Source of the DNA: CAZAKZ01 sp964485695
Lineage (GTDB): Bacteria; Planctomycetota; JAFGQW01
Length of the DNA stretch: 26,010 bases
Reading direction: 5' to 3'
Assembly: GCA_964485695.1 (NCBI GenBank)
Contig: CAZAKZ010000079.1
Coordinates: forward strand, 1 to 26,010
Shown here piece after piece: positions 8,358 through 14,655 of the stretch. The position numbers and the translations under genes are program-made. Positions within the stretch are counted from its first letter, which is position 1, and each line of letters opens with the position of its first letter. The notes under the pieces were generated by a model. It did not search any database, was not told where the DNA came from, and was given only the letters and a program-made list of their open reading frames with translations.

Positions 8358-10379
8358 TTAGGGGGTGGGACGCTCGCATTCAAGCTCGAGGGGCCGAAAC
8401 CGCCCCCGGGCCCAGGCCCGGGCGTGGAGAGTCATCTGCGGCGAGGCCGGATCCTCGGTCGGACCCAGCACCTTCATGAACCGGGCCCGCACCCGGCCGG
8501 GCTTCAGGTGCACGGCGATGACGCACGCCGATCCCGCCTCCACGGGAAAGTCCAGGGTCCCGGCGTCGGTGTCGGGGTGGACGAGCCATCCTGCAGCCCG
8601 GTTCACGTGGCTGCTGCCGCTCACCGGAAACCGCTGCGTTCCCAGGGTGAGGCCGTGCACCTCCCCCCAGGCGGGCCGGCCCCGCACGCGCCACGCTTCC
8701 ACGGCCTCGAGGAGGGCCCGGGCAGCCGCCAGAGCCGTGCGGCCGGCCACGGGATCGGGCACGGTCTCGGGCCGGTGGAACAATCCCTCCAGCCACGGCT
8801 CCCTGCGGAAGGTGTTCTCCATCCAGAGCTGCGCCAGCACGGCCCGGCGGCTCCCGATCGAAAGCTTGCGGTTCCACTTTTGCACTTCGATGAGGGCCCG
8901 GCCGAGGCGACGGCGGCGGGACGCGGACCAGCGCTTGACTCCCCTCGAGGACCGGATCGCCTCGGTCATGCGCCGGATGAAGAGGCCGCCGCGAAGGTCG
9001 TGGACGTCCAGGGCCAGGGCCTCCAGGTCCTCGATGCCGATCTTTCGCATGCGCCCCAGCAACCGCCAGGTCCGGTCCTGGCGGAAGGTGCTGAGGGACA
9101 CGGGATTCCCGGCCACGCGCGGCGGAAAGTCCGTAAGACGGGCTGGGCAGTCCGGCCGCACCCGGTCAAAGGTGACGTTGTTCTGGGCCACCTGGCCCCG
9201 GGGGCCGCCGTCGTCAAAGGGCATGTCGCGCACAGTGTCCAGGAAGCCTCCCCGGTCCTGCGGCACCCGGCCGTGCCAGAAGCAACCGATGCCCCCCGTG
9301 CGGTCGGCCACGATGAAGTTGGTCAGGGCCGCGCCCGGCGCTGCAAGGACCCGGCGGCGAAACGCCCGGACCGTGCGGACCCGCGCCGCGGTGTGGAGCT
9401 GGGTGGTGAGGTCGCCCGCGCCCGCCACGGCCGGTTCAACGGCCAGGACCCGGCCGCCCGGCAGAGAACCGACCACGGGGCGATGCAGGGCCCCGGCATA
9501 GGCCAGGGTGAATTGCCGTGTGCCCCTGCCGTGAACCCGGATGGAGACGCGCCGGACCCGCCGTTTCAACGTCTTTCTCCCGTCCAGGTATTCATCGCCG
9601 CGGCGGCGCAGCCTGAAATATCGCAGCGTGTCCGGCCAGTTGGTGGTGATGGTCCAGGCGAGATGCCGGGAAAATCCGAGGAACACCAGGGGGCTGCCCA
9701 GGCGCGCCATACCGGCCGCCTCGTACCCTGCGGTCCGGAGACGCACCGCCACCATGCGCAGTTCGGGCGCGGCCAGGAGCGGGACGTGAGGATCGATGAG
9801 GAGCAGCCCACCTCCGCCCCGCGCCCGGCGGCCGCCCACGGCCACGGCGTTGGAAGCGGAGGCGAGGCGCACGTCCGTATGCAGGCGATTGAGTTCGTGG
9901 CGAGCGGAGAGGCGATAGTCGAGGGCGCAGACGAGGGAGGGCGTGACCCGGAGGCCGAGGAGACACCGGGACTGGACACAGTCAAGAGAAGGCGGGAGCC
10001 CTCCTTGCCGGAGCTCTTGCCGGGCGGCCTCGATGCCCGCGACAAAACCTTCGATCCAGATCCGAAGCTCCGGGCGCAGGTTTTTGAACAGGCGGCGGCC
10101 GTTCTCGGGAAGCCGGAACCGCCGCGCCTCCAAGTCGGAACGGACGTGGGCGTCCCGGTCCAGGGCGCGGCCGGAGCAGCCAGGGTGAGCCGGCCCCGTG
10201 AACTCGGCCAGGCGGCCGGCCGTGGCGGCCAGGGCCGCGAAGAGGCCGACGGTGTGGTTCCGGGCCTGGAACCGGCCAAAGGCGCGGGCCACCTCGAAGG
10301 GATCCCGTCCTGTGATCTCGTACACACCGTGGCGATCCAGTCCGGCGCGAACGCGGTGCGGGGGTGCAGATAGAGTCAT
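8358..10379 (-). CDS. Penicillin acylase family protein (Ntn hydrolase), copy A
   Basis: A 673-residue protein of the penicillin/acyl-homoserine-lactone acylase family (peptidase S45). The N-terminal alpha-chain pattern is RAGLDRHGVYEITGRDPFEV ... AATAGRLAEFTGP. The autoprocessing nucleophile is probably Ser176 in ASASNAVAVGG, followed by the usual LLLIDPHVPL and GFSRHLAWTITTNWPDTLRYF. The substrate cannot be told from sequence; amide-linked acyl groups are known for the family. Oddly, no signal peptide precedes the alpha chain, although most family members are periplasmic. The start at 10379 is chosen because the same start, with 52 matching residues, occurs in the broken copy at 14545; the longer ORF to 10559 runs through repeat DNA. 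It lies 67 bases upstream of ftcD and may be co-transcribed with it. Confidence 0.88.
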   Translation of the reverse strand: MTLSAPPHRVRAGLDRHGVYEITGRDPFEVARAFGRFQARNHTVGLFAALAATAGRLAEFTGPAHPGCSGRALDRDAHVRSDLEARRFRLPENGRRLFKNLRPELRIWIEGFVAGIEAARQELRQGGLPPSLDCVQSRCLLGLRVTPSLVCALDYRLSARHELNRLHTDVRLASASNAVAVGGRRARGGGGLLLIDPHVPLLAAPELRMVAVRLRTAGYEAAGMARLGSPLVFLGFSRHLAWTITTNWPDTLRYFRLRRRGDEYLDGRKTLKRRVRRVSIRVHGRGTRQFTLAYAGALHRPVVGSLPGGRVLAVEPAVAGAGDLTTQLHTAARVRTVRAFRRRVLAAPGAALTNFIVADRTGGIGCFWHGRVPQDRGGFLDTVRDMPFDDGGPRGQVAQNNVTFDRVRPDCPARLTDFPPRVAGNPVSLSTFRQDRTWRLLGRMRKIGIEDLEALALDVHDLRGGLFIRRMTEAIRSSRGVKRWSASRRRRLGRALIEVQKWNRKLSIGSRRAVLAQLWMENTFRREPWLEGLFHRPETVPDPVAGRTALAAARALLEAVEAWRVRGRPAWGEVHGLTLGTQRFPVSGSSHVNRAAGWLVHPDTDAGTLDFPVEAGSACVIAVHLKPGRVRARFMKVLGPTEDPASPQMTLHARAWARGRFRPLELECERPTP

Positions 10380-10490
10380 GTCGAGATCGTTGGTCCGGAA
10401 GTCTTCGTTACAGTATCGTAAATCCCTGGGTTCGAGCCACGGCCTGCACCTTGCCGGAGGCCACGGTGACGAACCACACAAAGAACCTGA
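10225..10490. repeat. Direct repeat, left copy (B-stop/A-start junction)
   Basis: About 266 bases match 14391-14655 in the same orientation, roughly 90 percent identical by eye with one single-base indel. The segment covers the first ~52 codons of acylase A, the short A-B spacer and the last 26 codons of a B-like gene. Its left edge lies inside the acylase gene and its right edge (10490/10491) abuts a different repeat exactly. Confidence 0.9.
10408..10490 (-). pseudogene. 3' remnant of a second copy of secreted gene B
   Basis: On the minus strand these bases encode RFFVWFVTVASGKVQAVART followed by QGFTIL and a TAA stop at 10408-10410. This matches the C-terminus of gene B (14573-15760) except for S-to-W, K-to-Q and Y-to-F changes. 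The match stops at 10490, where a 48-bp-type repeat begins, so only 26 codons survive. It has no start and is not expressed as a gene; it marks where a B copy once lay directly upstream of acylase A. Confidence 0.85.
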
Positions 10491-10550
10491 GGCGGATAGA
10501 CGTTTTAACCCAATCCGGGATCTATCAGCAAGGGGCGAGTCATCGAAAAG
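10491..10550. repeat. Dispersed repeat R, copy 1
   Basis: It starts at the exact end of the 266-bp duplication. Bases 10503-10550 (48 bases, from ttttaacccaatccggg to catcgaaaag) are identical to 11671-11718. The preceding ggcggatag-cgtttta stretch is also shared, apart from one change and a short duplication in copy 2. It looks like the terminal sequence of an unidentified mobile element. The rest of the spacer to vapC (10551-10628) holds nothing recognisable. Confidence 0.85.
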
Positions 10551-10628
10551 TGTCAGCAAGATCGAGACTGGGAAGCCCTGGAAACGGATCGGGATCGAGA
10601 GGGTGATCGTGCATGATTGATGAGGGGG

Positions 10629-11012
10629 CTACTTTTTGTAGGCAGGCCTGAGCCCCTTGACCATGGGATAGTGCTTGGTGTTGAGAGTTTTCAACTCCGC
10701 ATTCTCGGCATCTGCGGTAGCGGCCAGGATGGCGTCCGCAAGACCGACGCCATGTGACTTGCCGTACTCGTTCTTGTAGAGCCCTCCGGCCTTTGCGATC
10801 TCCTCATTCACTGGGACTACACGGAAGAGGGAGACGAAATTTTCCAGAACAGCCTGTTCTTCTTCCCCCATCACTCCCGCGAACAACTCCGCAACGACGA
10901 TGGATGACAGGATGATCCGATCAGAGTGGGTGTTAACAAAGGCCACCCCTTTGCTGTGGCCCCGAAAAAAATCAACAAGAACATCCGTATCGAGAAGGAT
11001 GGATCGCGCCAT
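10629..11012 (-). CDS. vapC: PIN-domain ribonuclease toxin, VapC family
   Basis: A 127-residue PIN-domain protein, the toxin of a type II toxin-antitoxin pair. The acidic Mg-binding residues are in place: Asp8 (LLDTDVLVDFF), Glu42 (SSIVVAELFAG) and Asp93 (GVGLADAILAATA), with the usual ending LKTLNTKHYPMVKGL. VapC toxins cut RNA, usually tRNA or rRNA loops, when the antitoxin is lost. The start lies two bases after the antitoxin stop (TGATCATG), so translation is coupled. Length and residues suggest an active toxin. The pair lies inside a mosaic insert and is flanked by direct repeats, consistent with acquisition as a module. Confidence 0.94.
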   Translation of the reverse strand: MARSILLDTDVLVDFFRGHSKGVAFVNTHSDRIILSSIVVAELFAGVMGEEEQAVLENFVSLFRVVPVNEEIAKAGGLYKNEYGKSHGVGLADAILAATADAENAELKTLNTKHYPMVKGLRPAYKK

Positions 11013-11014
11013 GA

Positions 11015-11248
11015 TCAGTTTCTATCCCATTCGGCCCGCGTTGCCCTGAAGTCAGGAAGATCTGAACGGTCTTTCCAGATTCCGGCTGCTTCCACCAGTA
11101 CTGCCGCACGCCGGCTGTGGCCCTCTTGGTCGATAAGGCGATCGACGGCCTCCCGGATGACTTCACTCTGCTTTTTGCCTGTTGCCTTTGCGATAGCCGC
11201 CAGTTCGTCTCGTTGGCGCTCTGTCAGGTAAATCTGCGTTCTCACCAT
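11015..11248 (-). CDS. vapB: Ribbon-helix-helix antitoxin, VapB type
   Basis: A 77-residue antitoxin. The N-terminus is a ribbon-helix-helix DNA-binding fold (VRTQIYLTERQRDELAAIAK, then SEVIREAVDRLID); the C-terminal tail (IWKDRSDLPDFRATRAEWDR) is the part that would wrap the PIN toxin. The start at 11248 is preferred over ATG 11272 because GGAG stands six bases upstream, and because the RHH strand begins right after it. It directly precedes vapC and would repress the shared promoter at 11277-11304 together with the toxin. Confidence 0.9.
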   Translation of the reverse strand: MVRTQIYLTERQRDELAAIAKATGKKQSEVIREAVDRLIDQEGHSRRAAVLVEAAGIWKDRSDLPDFRATRAEWDRN

Positions 11249-11276
11249 CACGTGCTCCAATGCTGTATACATTGGT

Positions 11277-11304
11277 ATTATACATCGTGACTGTGGTTTG
11301 GCAA
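11277..11304 (-). promoter_or_regulatory. vapBC promoter with likely operator
   Basis: On the minus strand TTGCCA (11304-11299) and a perfect TATAAT (11282-11277) are 16 bases apart, so transcription would start near 11270, about 22 bases before vapB. ATGTATA occurs twice, 13 bases apart (within 11264-11286), overlapping the -10, and the downstream copy contains the palindrome GTATAC. Such sites suit autorepression by the RHH antitoxin. Confidence 0.6.
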
Positions 11305-11400
11305 GGCCAGCCGCTGAAAATAGTATTTACGCTGCGCTCATAAGGAGCTGAGAGAAAAGGACGTAGGTTTCATGTCCCCCTGCCTTTCGAGAGACAGCGG

Positions 11401-11628
11401 TCACGCGCGTGGTTTGCCGCGCTGGCCGGACATATTTCTTTGGCTGAACAGCCCCTCAAGACTCTTCGCACCACAGGATCCGCAGAAGTAATCATCTCCG
11501 CTTCGGGTATATCCGTCGGTTCCGAGATGGATCACGACTCCGCATTTTGAACATTGCGTGGGTTCGAACTCCGGAGGATCGGGGAGCTTCTCGAAGTTAT
11601 GTTCGTTGGTTCCGCACCATACGTACAT
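11401..11628 (-). CDS. Small zinc-ribbon-like protein
   Basis: A 75-residue ORF with Cys5, Cys26/Cys29 (CSKCG) and Cys49/Cys52 (CGSCG), the spacing of a zinc ribbon (two CxxC knuckles 20 residues apart). The C-terminus is basic (RNMSGQRGKPRA). There is no strong Shine-Dalgarno site and no known family, so it may be a true small gene or a relic of a larger one. It lies between vapBC and repeat copy 2, inside the repeat-bracketed cassette. The cysteine pattern makes chance unlikely. Confidence 0.5.
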   Translation of the reverse strand: MYVWCGTNEHNFEKLPDPPEFEPTQCSKCGVVIHLGTDGYTRSGDDYFCGSCGAKSLEGLFSQRNMSGQRGKPRA

Positions 11629-11645
11629 CTCGGTCTCGAAGGACG

Positions 11646-11718
11646 GGCGGATAGGCGTTTTAATCCCCCCTTTTAACCCAATCCGGGATCTATCAGCAAG
11701 GGGCGAGTCATCGAAAAG
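11646..11718. repeat. Dispersed repeat R, copy 2
   Basis: The second copy of the repeat at 10491-10550, in the same orientation, with 48 identical bases (11671-11718). The front part differs by a short duplication (ttttaatcccccc then ttttaaccc). With copy 1 it brackets vapBC and the zinc-ribbon ORF, a unit of about 1.2 kb. Confidence 0.85.
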
Positions 11719-11769
11719 ACAGGCCTGTCACCTGGATTTCGCGACATTGCAGGAGGATTGAGAGGCGTT

Positions 11770-11783
11770 CCGGGATCTATCAG
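11770..11783. repeat. Fragment of repeat R
   Basis: ccgggatctatcag is identical to the centre of repeat R and is preceded by aggcgtt, as in copy 2, with the intervening bases missing. It reads through the stop codon of the small ORF at 11780-11896, so that ORF's end may be supplied by inserted DNA. Confidence 0.5.
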
Positions 11784-11896
11784 GTCGTTGGATCGGGTAG
11801 GAATGTGGGCGAGTACGCACCCATTCCAGAGAGCGAGCGAGAATCGAAGATCGGAGTGCGGGAATCAAGGACTTCATGTTCGTAATAGCTACTCAT
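11780..11896 (-). CDS. 38-residue ORF with strong expression signals, probably a truncated gene
   Basis: The ORF starts MSSYYEHEVLDSRTPIFDSR and ends in PTFLPDPTT. AAGGAGGT lies four bases before the ATG, the best Shine-Dalgarno site in this region, and a TTGACA promoter candidate lies upstream. The inverted repeat GAATC-5-GATTC (11909-11923) sits in the leader. The last codons fall in a fragment of repeat R, so the original gene may have been longer and cut by insertion. No family is recognised. It could be a true small protein or a decayed leader; only the signals are directly supported. Confidence 0.4.
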   Translation of the reverse strand: MSSYYEHEVLDSRTPIFDSRSLSGMGAYSPTFLPDPTT

Positions 11897-11927
11897 TTTG
11901 ACCTCCTTGAATCAGGTCGATTCAGTT

Positions 11928-11956
11928 ATCATCACCGGAAAGGTAGACGTTGTCAA
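11928..11956 (-). promoter_or_regulatory. Candidate promoter of the 38-residue ORF
   Basis: On the minus strand a perfect TTGACA (11956-11951) is followed after 17 bases by GATGAT (11933-11928, four of six consensus bases). The start of transcription would be about 25 bases before the ATG at 11896. Confidence 0.4.
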
Positions 11957-12196
11957 CAACCAGCCGACATACCTGGGATTGTGCCAAGTGCCGTACATAC
12001 CCGAGAAGTTCGTCGGGAGCAAAACAAATGACTAGGATAAACTCGACGTACTACTCCGTAGCGTCTCCGTCCGACTGTTCCGATGAAAATTGAAACACCG
12101 AGATGTCAGGCGGAGCGCCAATTCTCATCGGCGGCTCGAGGATGACTCGAATGACCGGGGGATCTGTGATCACGCAAATCAGGCGTCGGCGACCGT
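11957..12196. other. Unassigned spacer before the transposase remnant
   Basis: I see no supported gene here. Base composition is lower in GC than the flanks, with mixed stop codons in all frames, as expected for decayed mobile DNA. The ORF beginning at 12103 has no family pattern and changes frame relative to the transposase remnant. Confidence 0.4.
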
Positions 12197-12343
12197 GGCA
12201 GTGCGTGCCTGGTAATGGTCTTCAAGCTGCTCCAGGCTGCACAGAAGAGGTGGTGCCGGCTGGACGGTCACAAGCTCCTCGGCAAGGTGATCGAGGGCGT
12301 GAAGTTCGTCGATGGAATCGAGAATATCAGGCAGGCTTCATGA
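12197..12343 (+). pseudogene. C-terminal remnant of an IS256-like (mutator) transposase
   Basis: In this frame the sequence reads CLVMVFKLLQAAQKRWCRLD, then GHKLLGKVIEGVKFVDGIEN, then IRQAS and a stop (TGA 12341-12343). The MVFKL..AAQKRW..L.G..LL..V..GVKFVDG pattern is the characteristic C-terminus of IS256-family transposases. The catalytic DDE domain is absent, so it cannot transpose. Just downstream, 12371-12396 (tccagaacacaactcttggc...) resembles the end of such elements, where a right inverted repeat is expected. The left end is not visible. This relic supports a transposition history for the insert. Confidence 0.7.
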
Positions 12344-12396
12344 GGTAAGGAACGCCGCTGTTCTTGGATATCCAGAACACAACTCTTGGCAATACC

Positions 12397-13073
12397 TATT
12401 GCTTGTGGCGATTCGGGATATTTCCCGTCCGCTTCTGGTGGGCCCCCTTCCGGCGCCGCCTCTCACCGGCCTGCGGTCGGCGGCCTCTCGGTCCCACGGA
12501 GACGGCGTGCGGCGGATTTCTCGCGCAAAACGCGAGCGTTTCGACGATTCACGACACGCATTCGCGTCGCCGCTCGAGATCCTCGCCGCGGCGACGGCCG
12601 GGCGCGCGAAACTCTTTTTTGCCCCGGTGGTTACGAACGGACACGCGTGTTCGTCTCGACGTTATCGCCTGCCGTAACTTCATTGACACCGAGGAGAGGC
12701 GTGCGGCTCGGTGCGAAAACCGATCGTGAAAACCGATCGAGAGCTACCCCTGGGCGCGAGGGGACGCTATCTTATTGCGCTACGTCCGGCCGAGGTTGGT
12801 CCCGAGAGCCCGACAACGCGTTCCATTCCGAGCTTTCCAACCCCGTCGCATCCATCGTCGCACCATCATCGTCGTCGGTGGGGAACACGGGGGAGCTCGC
12901 TCGTCGCTGTCCGCGGCTCGCCCCATCCGCCCCTCGGCCGATCCGATACCCACGGTGGCCTCGCAGCGGCCCCAAAATACAGGGGACATCACACAGGTAT
13001 TTCGTACGAGTACAAGGCGCAAGGGCAACATTGCACCGTCAATCGATTCCATATCGCCGAAATGGAGGGATCC
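12397..13073. other. Long non-coding leader upstream of the secreted protein gene
   Basis: No supported gene in 677 bases; the open frames here are byproducts of high GC. It is rich in CpG and differs from the flanks. Visible structures are a hairpin CTCGCG-caaaa-CGCGAG (12520-12536), an overlapping inverted repeat AAACGC-ga-GCGTTT (12528-12541), a TTGACA without a good -10 (12683-12688), and the tandem repeat at 12715-12739. It probably holds the promoter of the gene at 13074. Confidence 0.45.
12715..12739. repeat. Tandem GAAAACCGATCG repeat
   Basis: GAAAACCGATCG occurs at 12715-12726 and again at 12728-12739, a 13-base period of slightly more than one helical turn. It could be a regulator site for the gene at 13074 or a simple slippage duplication. 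Confidence 0.4.
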
Positions 13074-14351
13074 ATGCACCGCCTCAAATCGACCGTTCTG
13101 ACCGTAGCCGTGGTTTGCGTCCTGGTTGTCGCGGCCCGAGCCCAGCAGCCCTTCGGTTCGGAGTTCCTCACGCCGAAAGCCAGTGAAGTCGACATCGACA
13201 GTGGCTTCATCTACGGCAAGGAGACGATGACCGCGTTTCTCATCACGTGGGGCAGTCAGGAACTCGTCGGGATCTACGACAACAACGGTCTCGCGCTCGG
13301 ACAGTTCTACACGGGTATTCCCGCGACGACGAACGCCGCGAACCGGGGACGCGAGAACAAGATCAAGGTCATCAGCATCGGAGGCAAGCTCGCTGTCGCC
13401 CGCATGCACCGGCTCGGCACGGGCACGAGCGGGGGCGTGCGGATGGACTTCTTCCGCAAGGTGCGCAGCGGCAGCACGTGGACTGTCGTGAAGGACCCGG
13501 GCTTCCGTTACAACGCCGGCAGCAACCGCGACAACACGTTCGTCCAGGCGGGCGGCGACGGCGGCGACATCATCATGTTCGCCCGGGACACGACGGGGGG
13601 CACGCCCTATCACAAGTTCCCCTCGGCGATCCGGGCCGACGAGTATCGCCTGAGCGTGGGCGTTGGCGGGCAAATCATCGCGACCGCTGGACAGGCCGGG
13701 CTCAAGGTGACGAACCAGGACTACTCGCGCGAACATCCCTACGTCGACGGCGACTTCCTTGTCGGGACGAAGGACCCGCGTTCGACGGCGAACGGCGCCG
13801 CGTTCATCATGTTCCGCGACGCGAACTACCGTCAGCACAGCCTGATCGAGGTCACCGGTGAGCGCGATCCCGCGAAGCGCTTCGGCAACCTGTCGGCGAA
13901 CGCCATCAAGCTGGCCGCGATGGGACGCGCGGTCGAGATGATCGGCACGAACACCTCGCCGGCGGGCAAGTTCTACGGCGTCGGAGGCCTCGACATCACC
14001 GGGACGCCGTATCGCTTCTCCTCCTACGACATCGTCGCGAAGCGGCTGACTGAGGTGAAGGTCGACAACGCCGACCACGATCACGACGGCCGGGGCGACG
14101 TCCTGCCCGTGAGCGACGACCTCGTGATTGGACTCAACCTCACCAATCGAGGGCGCATCGAAGGCGCGATCATCGACACCCGGAAGGGCACCGTGCTGCA
14201 GAGCAAGATCGTCCTGTCGGGACAGCTCACCGACTACATCGACCTCGCCGGCGAGGCCAGCTACGACGCATTCGGCAACATCCAGTACTACTTGCTCCTC
14301 GGCGCCTCGACGAGCCGGGGTGCTCTCCTCGTCTGGGGCGACCCCCGGTAG
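13074..14351 (+). CDS. Secreted protein of unknown function with a calcium-loop motif
   Basis: A 425-residue protein with a signal peptide (MHRLKSTVLTVAVVCVLVVA, cleavage near ARAQ). The mature part is rich in Gly, Thr and short beta strands, suggesting a beta-propeller-like fold with repeated segments such as GGKLAVARMHRLGTGTSG and GGDIIMFARDTTGG. Near the C-terminus DHDHDGRGD (Asp334, 336, 338, 342) fits the calcium-binding DxDxDGxxxD loop of FG-GAP or type-3 repeats. GGAGGG stands four bases before ATG 13074. Codon use is heavy in ACG, GCG and AAC, unlike neighbours that prefer ACC and GCC, so recent transfer is likely. It lies within the insert between repeat copies. I recognise no named family. 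Confidence 0.82.
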   Translation: MHRLKSTVLTVAVVCVLVVAARAQQPFGSEFLTPKASEVDIDSGFIYGKETMTAFLITWGSQELVGIYDNNGLALGQFYTGIPATTNAANRGRENKIKVISIGGKLAVARMHRLGTGTSGGVRMDFFRKVRSGSTWTVVKDPGFRYNAGSNRDNTFVQAGGDGGDIIMFARDTTGGTPYHKFPSAIRADEYRLSVGVGGQIIATAGQAGLKVTNQDYSREHPYVDGDFLVGTKDPRSTANGAAFIMFRDANYRQHSLIEVTGERDPAKRFGNLSANAIKLAAMGRAVEMIGTNTSPAGKFYGVGGLDITGTPYRFSSYDIVAKRLTEVKVDNADHDHDGRGDVLPVSDDLVIGLNLTNRGRIEGAIIDTRKGTVLQSKIVLSGQLTDYIDLAGEASYDAFGNIQYYLLLGASTSRGALLVWGDPR

Positions 14352-14390
14352 ACGTCCCGGCCAGAGGCTCCGTCGGAGTCGGCGCACGCC

Positions 14391-14545
14391 GCGGCCAGGG
14401 CCGCGAAGAGGCCGACGGTGTGGTTCCGGGTCTGGAACCGGCCGAAGGCGCGAGCCACCTCGAAGGGATCCCGTCCTGTGATCTCGTACTCGCCGTGGCG
14501 ATCCAGTCCGGCGCGAACGCGGCGCGGGGGTGCGGTTCCGGTCAT
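14391..14545 (-). pseudogene. 5' remnant of a second penicillin-acylase gene
   Basis: The start MTGTAPPRRVRAGLDRHGEY and the following ~32 residues match the N-terminus of acylase A, up to NHTVGLFAALAA. Homology then ends at 14391; the frame runs on through unrelated sequence to a stop at 14288, overlapping the 3' end of the secreted gene. The nucleophile and the rest of the enzyme are gone. It lies 27 bases downstream of gene B, as an intact acylase would have done. Confidence 0.88.
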
Positions 14546-14655
14546 ATCGAGGTCGATGGTTCGGAGACGTCGCTACAGTATCGTATATCCCTGGGTTCGC
14601 GCCACGGCCTTTACCTTGCCGGAGGCCACGGTGACGAATGACACAAAAAACCTGA
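14391..14655. repeat. Direct repeat, right copy (B-stop/A-start junction)
   Basis: Matches 10225-10490 (offset 4166, then 4165 after a one-base indel). Here the B part belongs to the intact gene B and the A part is only the first ~52 codons of an acylase. The left edge at 14390/14391 joins foreign DNA that runs to the end of the secreted gene at 14351. It is the right boundary of the insert. Confidence 0.9.

Noticed and set aside
7929..10373. 814-codon plus-strand open frame opposite the acylase and ftcD genes
   Set aside because: It lies antisense to recognised genes, with a low-complexity translation and no family signature.
10427..10440. tRNA T-loop-like gggttcgagccac
   Set aside because: It codes for the C-terminus of the B relic on the other strand, the second copy reads ttcgcgccac, and no acceptor or anticodon arms are found around it.
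10380..10559. 60-residue N-terminal extension of the acylase ORF
   Set aside because: It translates the B relic in the wrong frame and repeat R; the start at 10379 is shared by the second copy.
12386..13186. 266-codon plus-strand ORF in the leader of the secreted gene
   Set aside because: It has an Arg/Ser/Pro-rich translation without structure and overlaps the well-supported start at 13074 in another frame.
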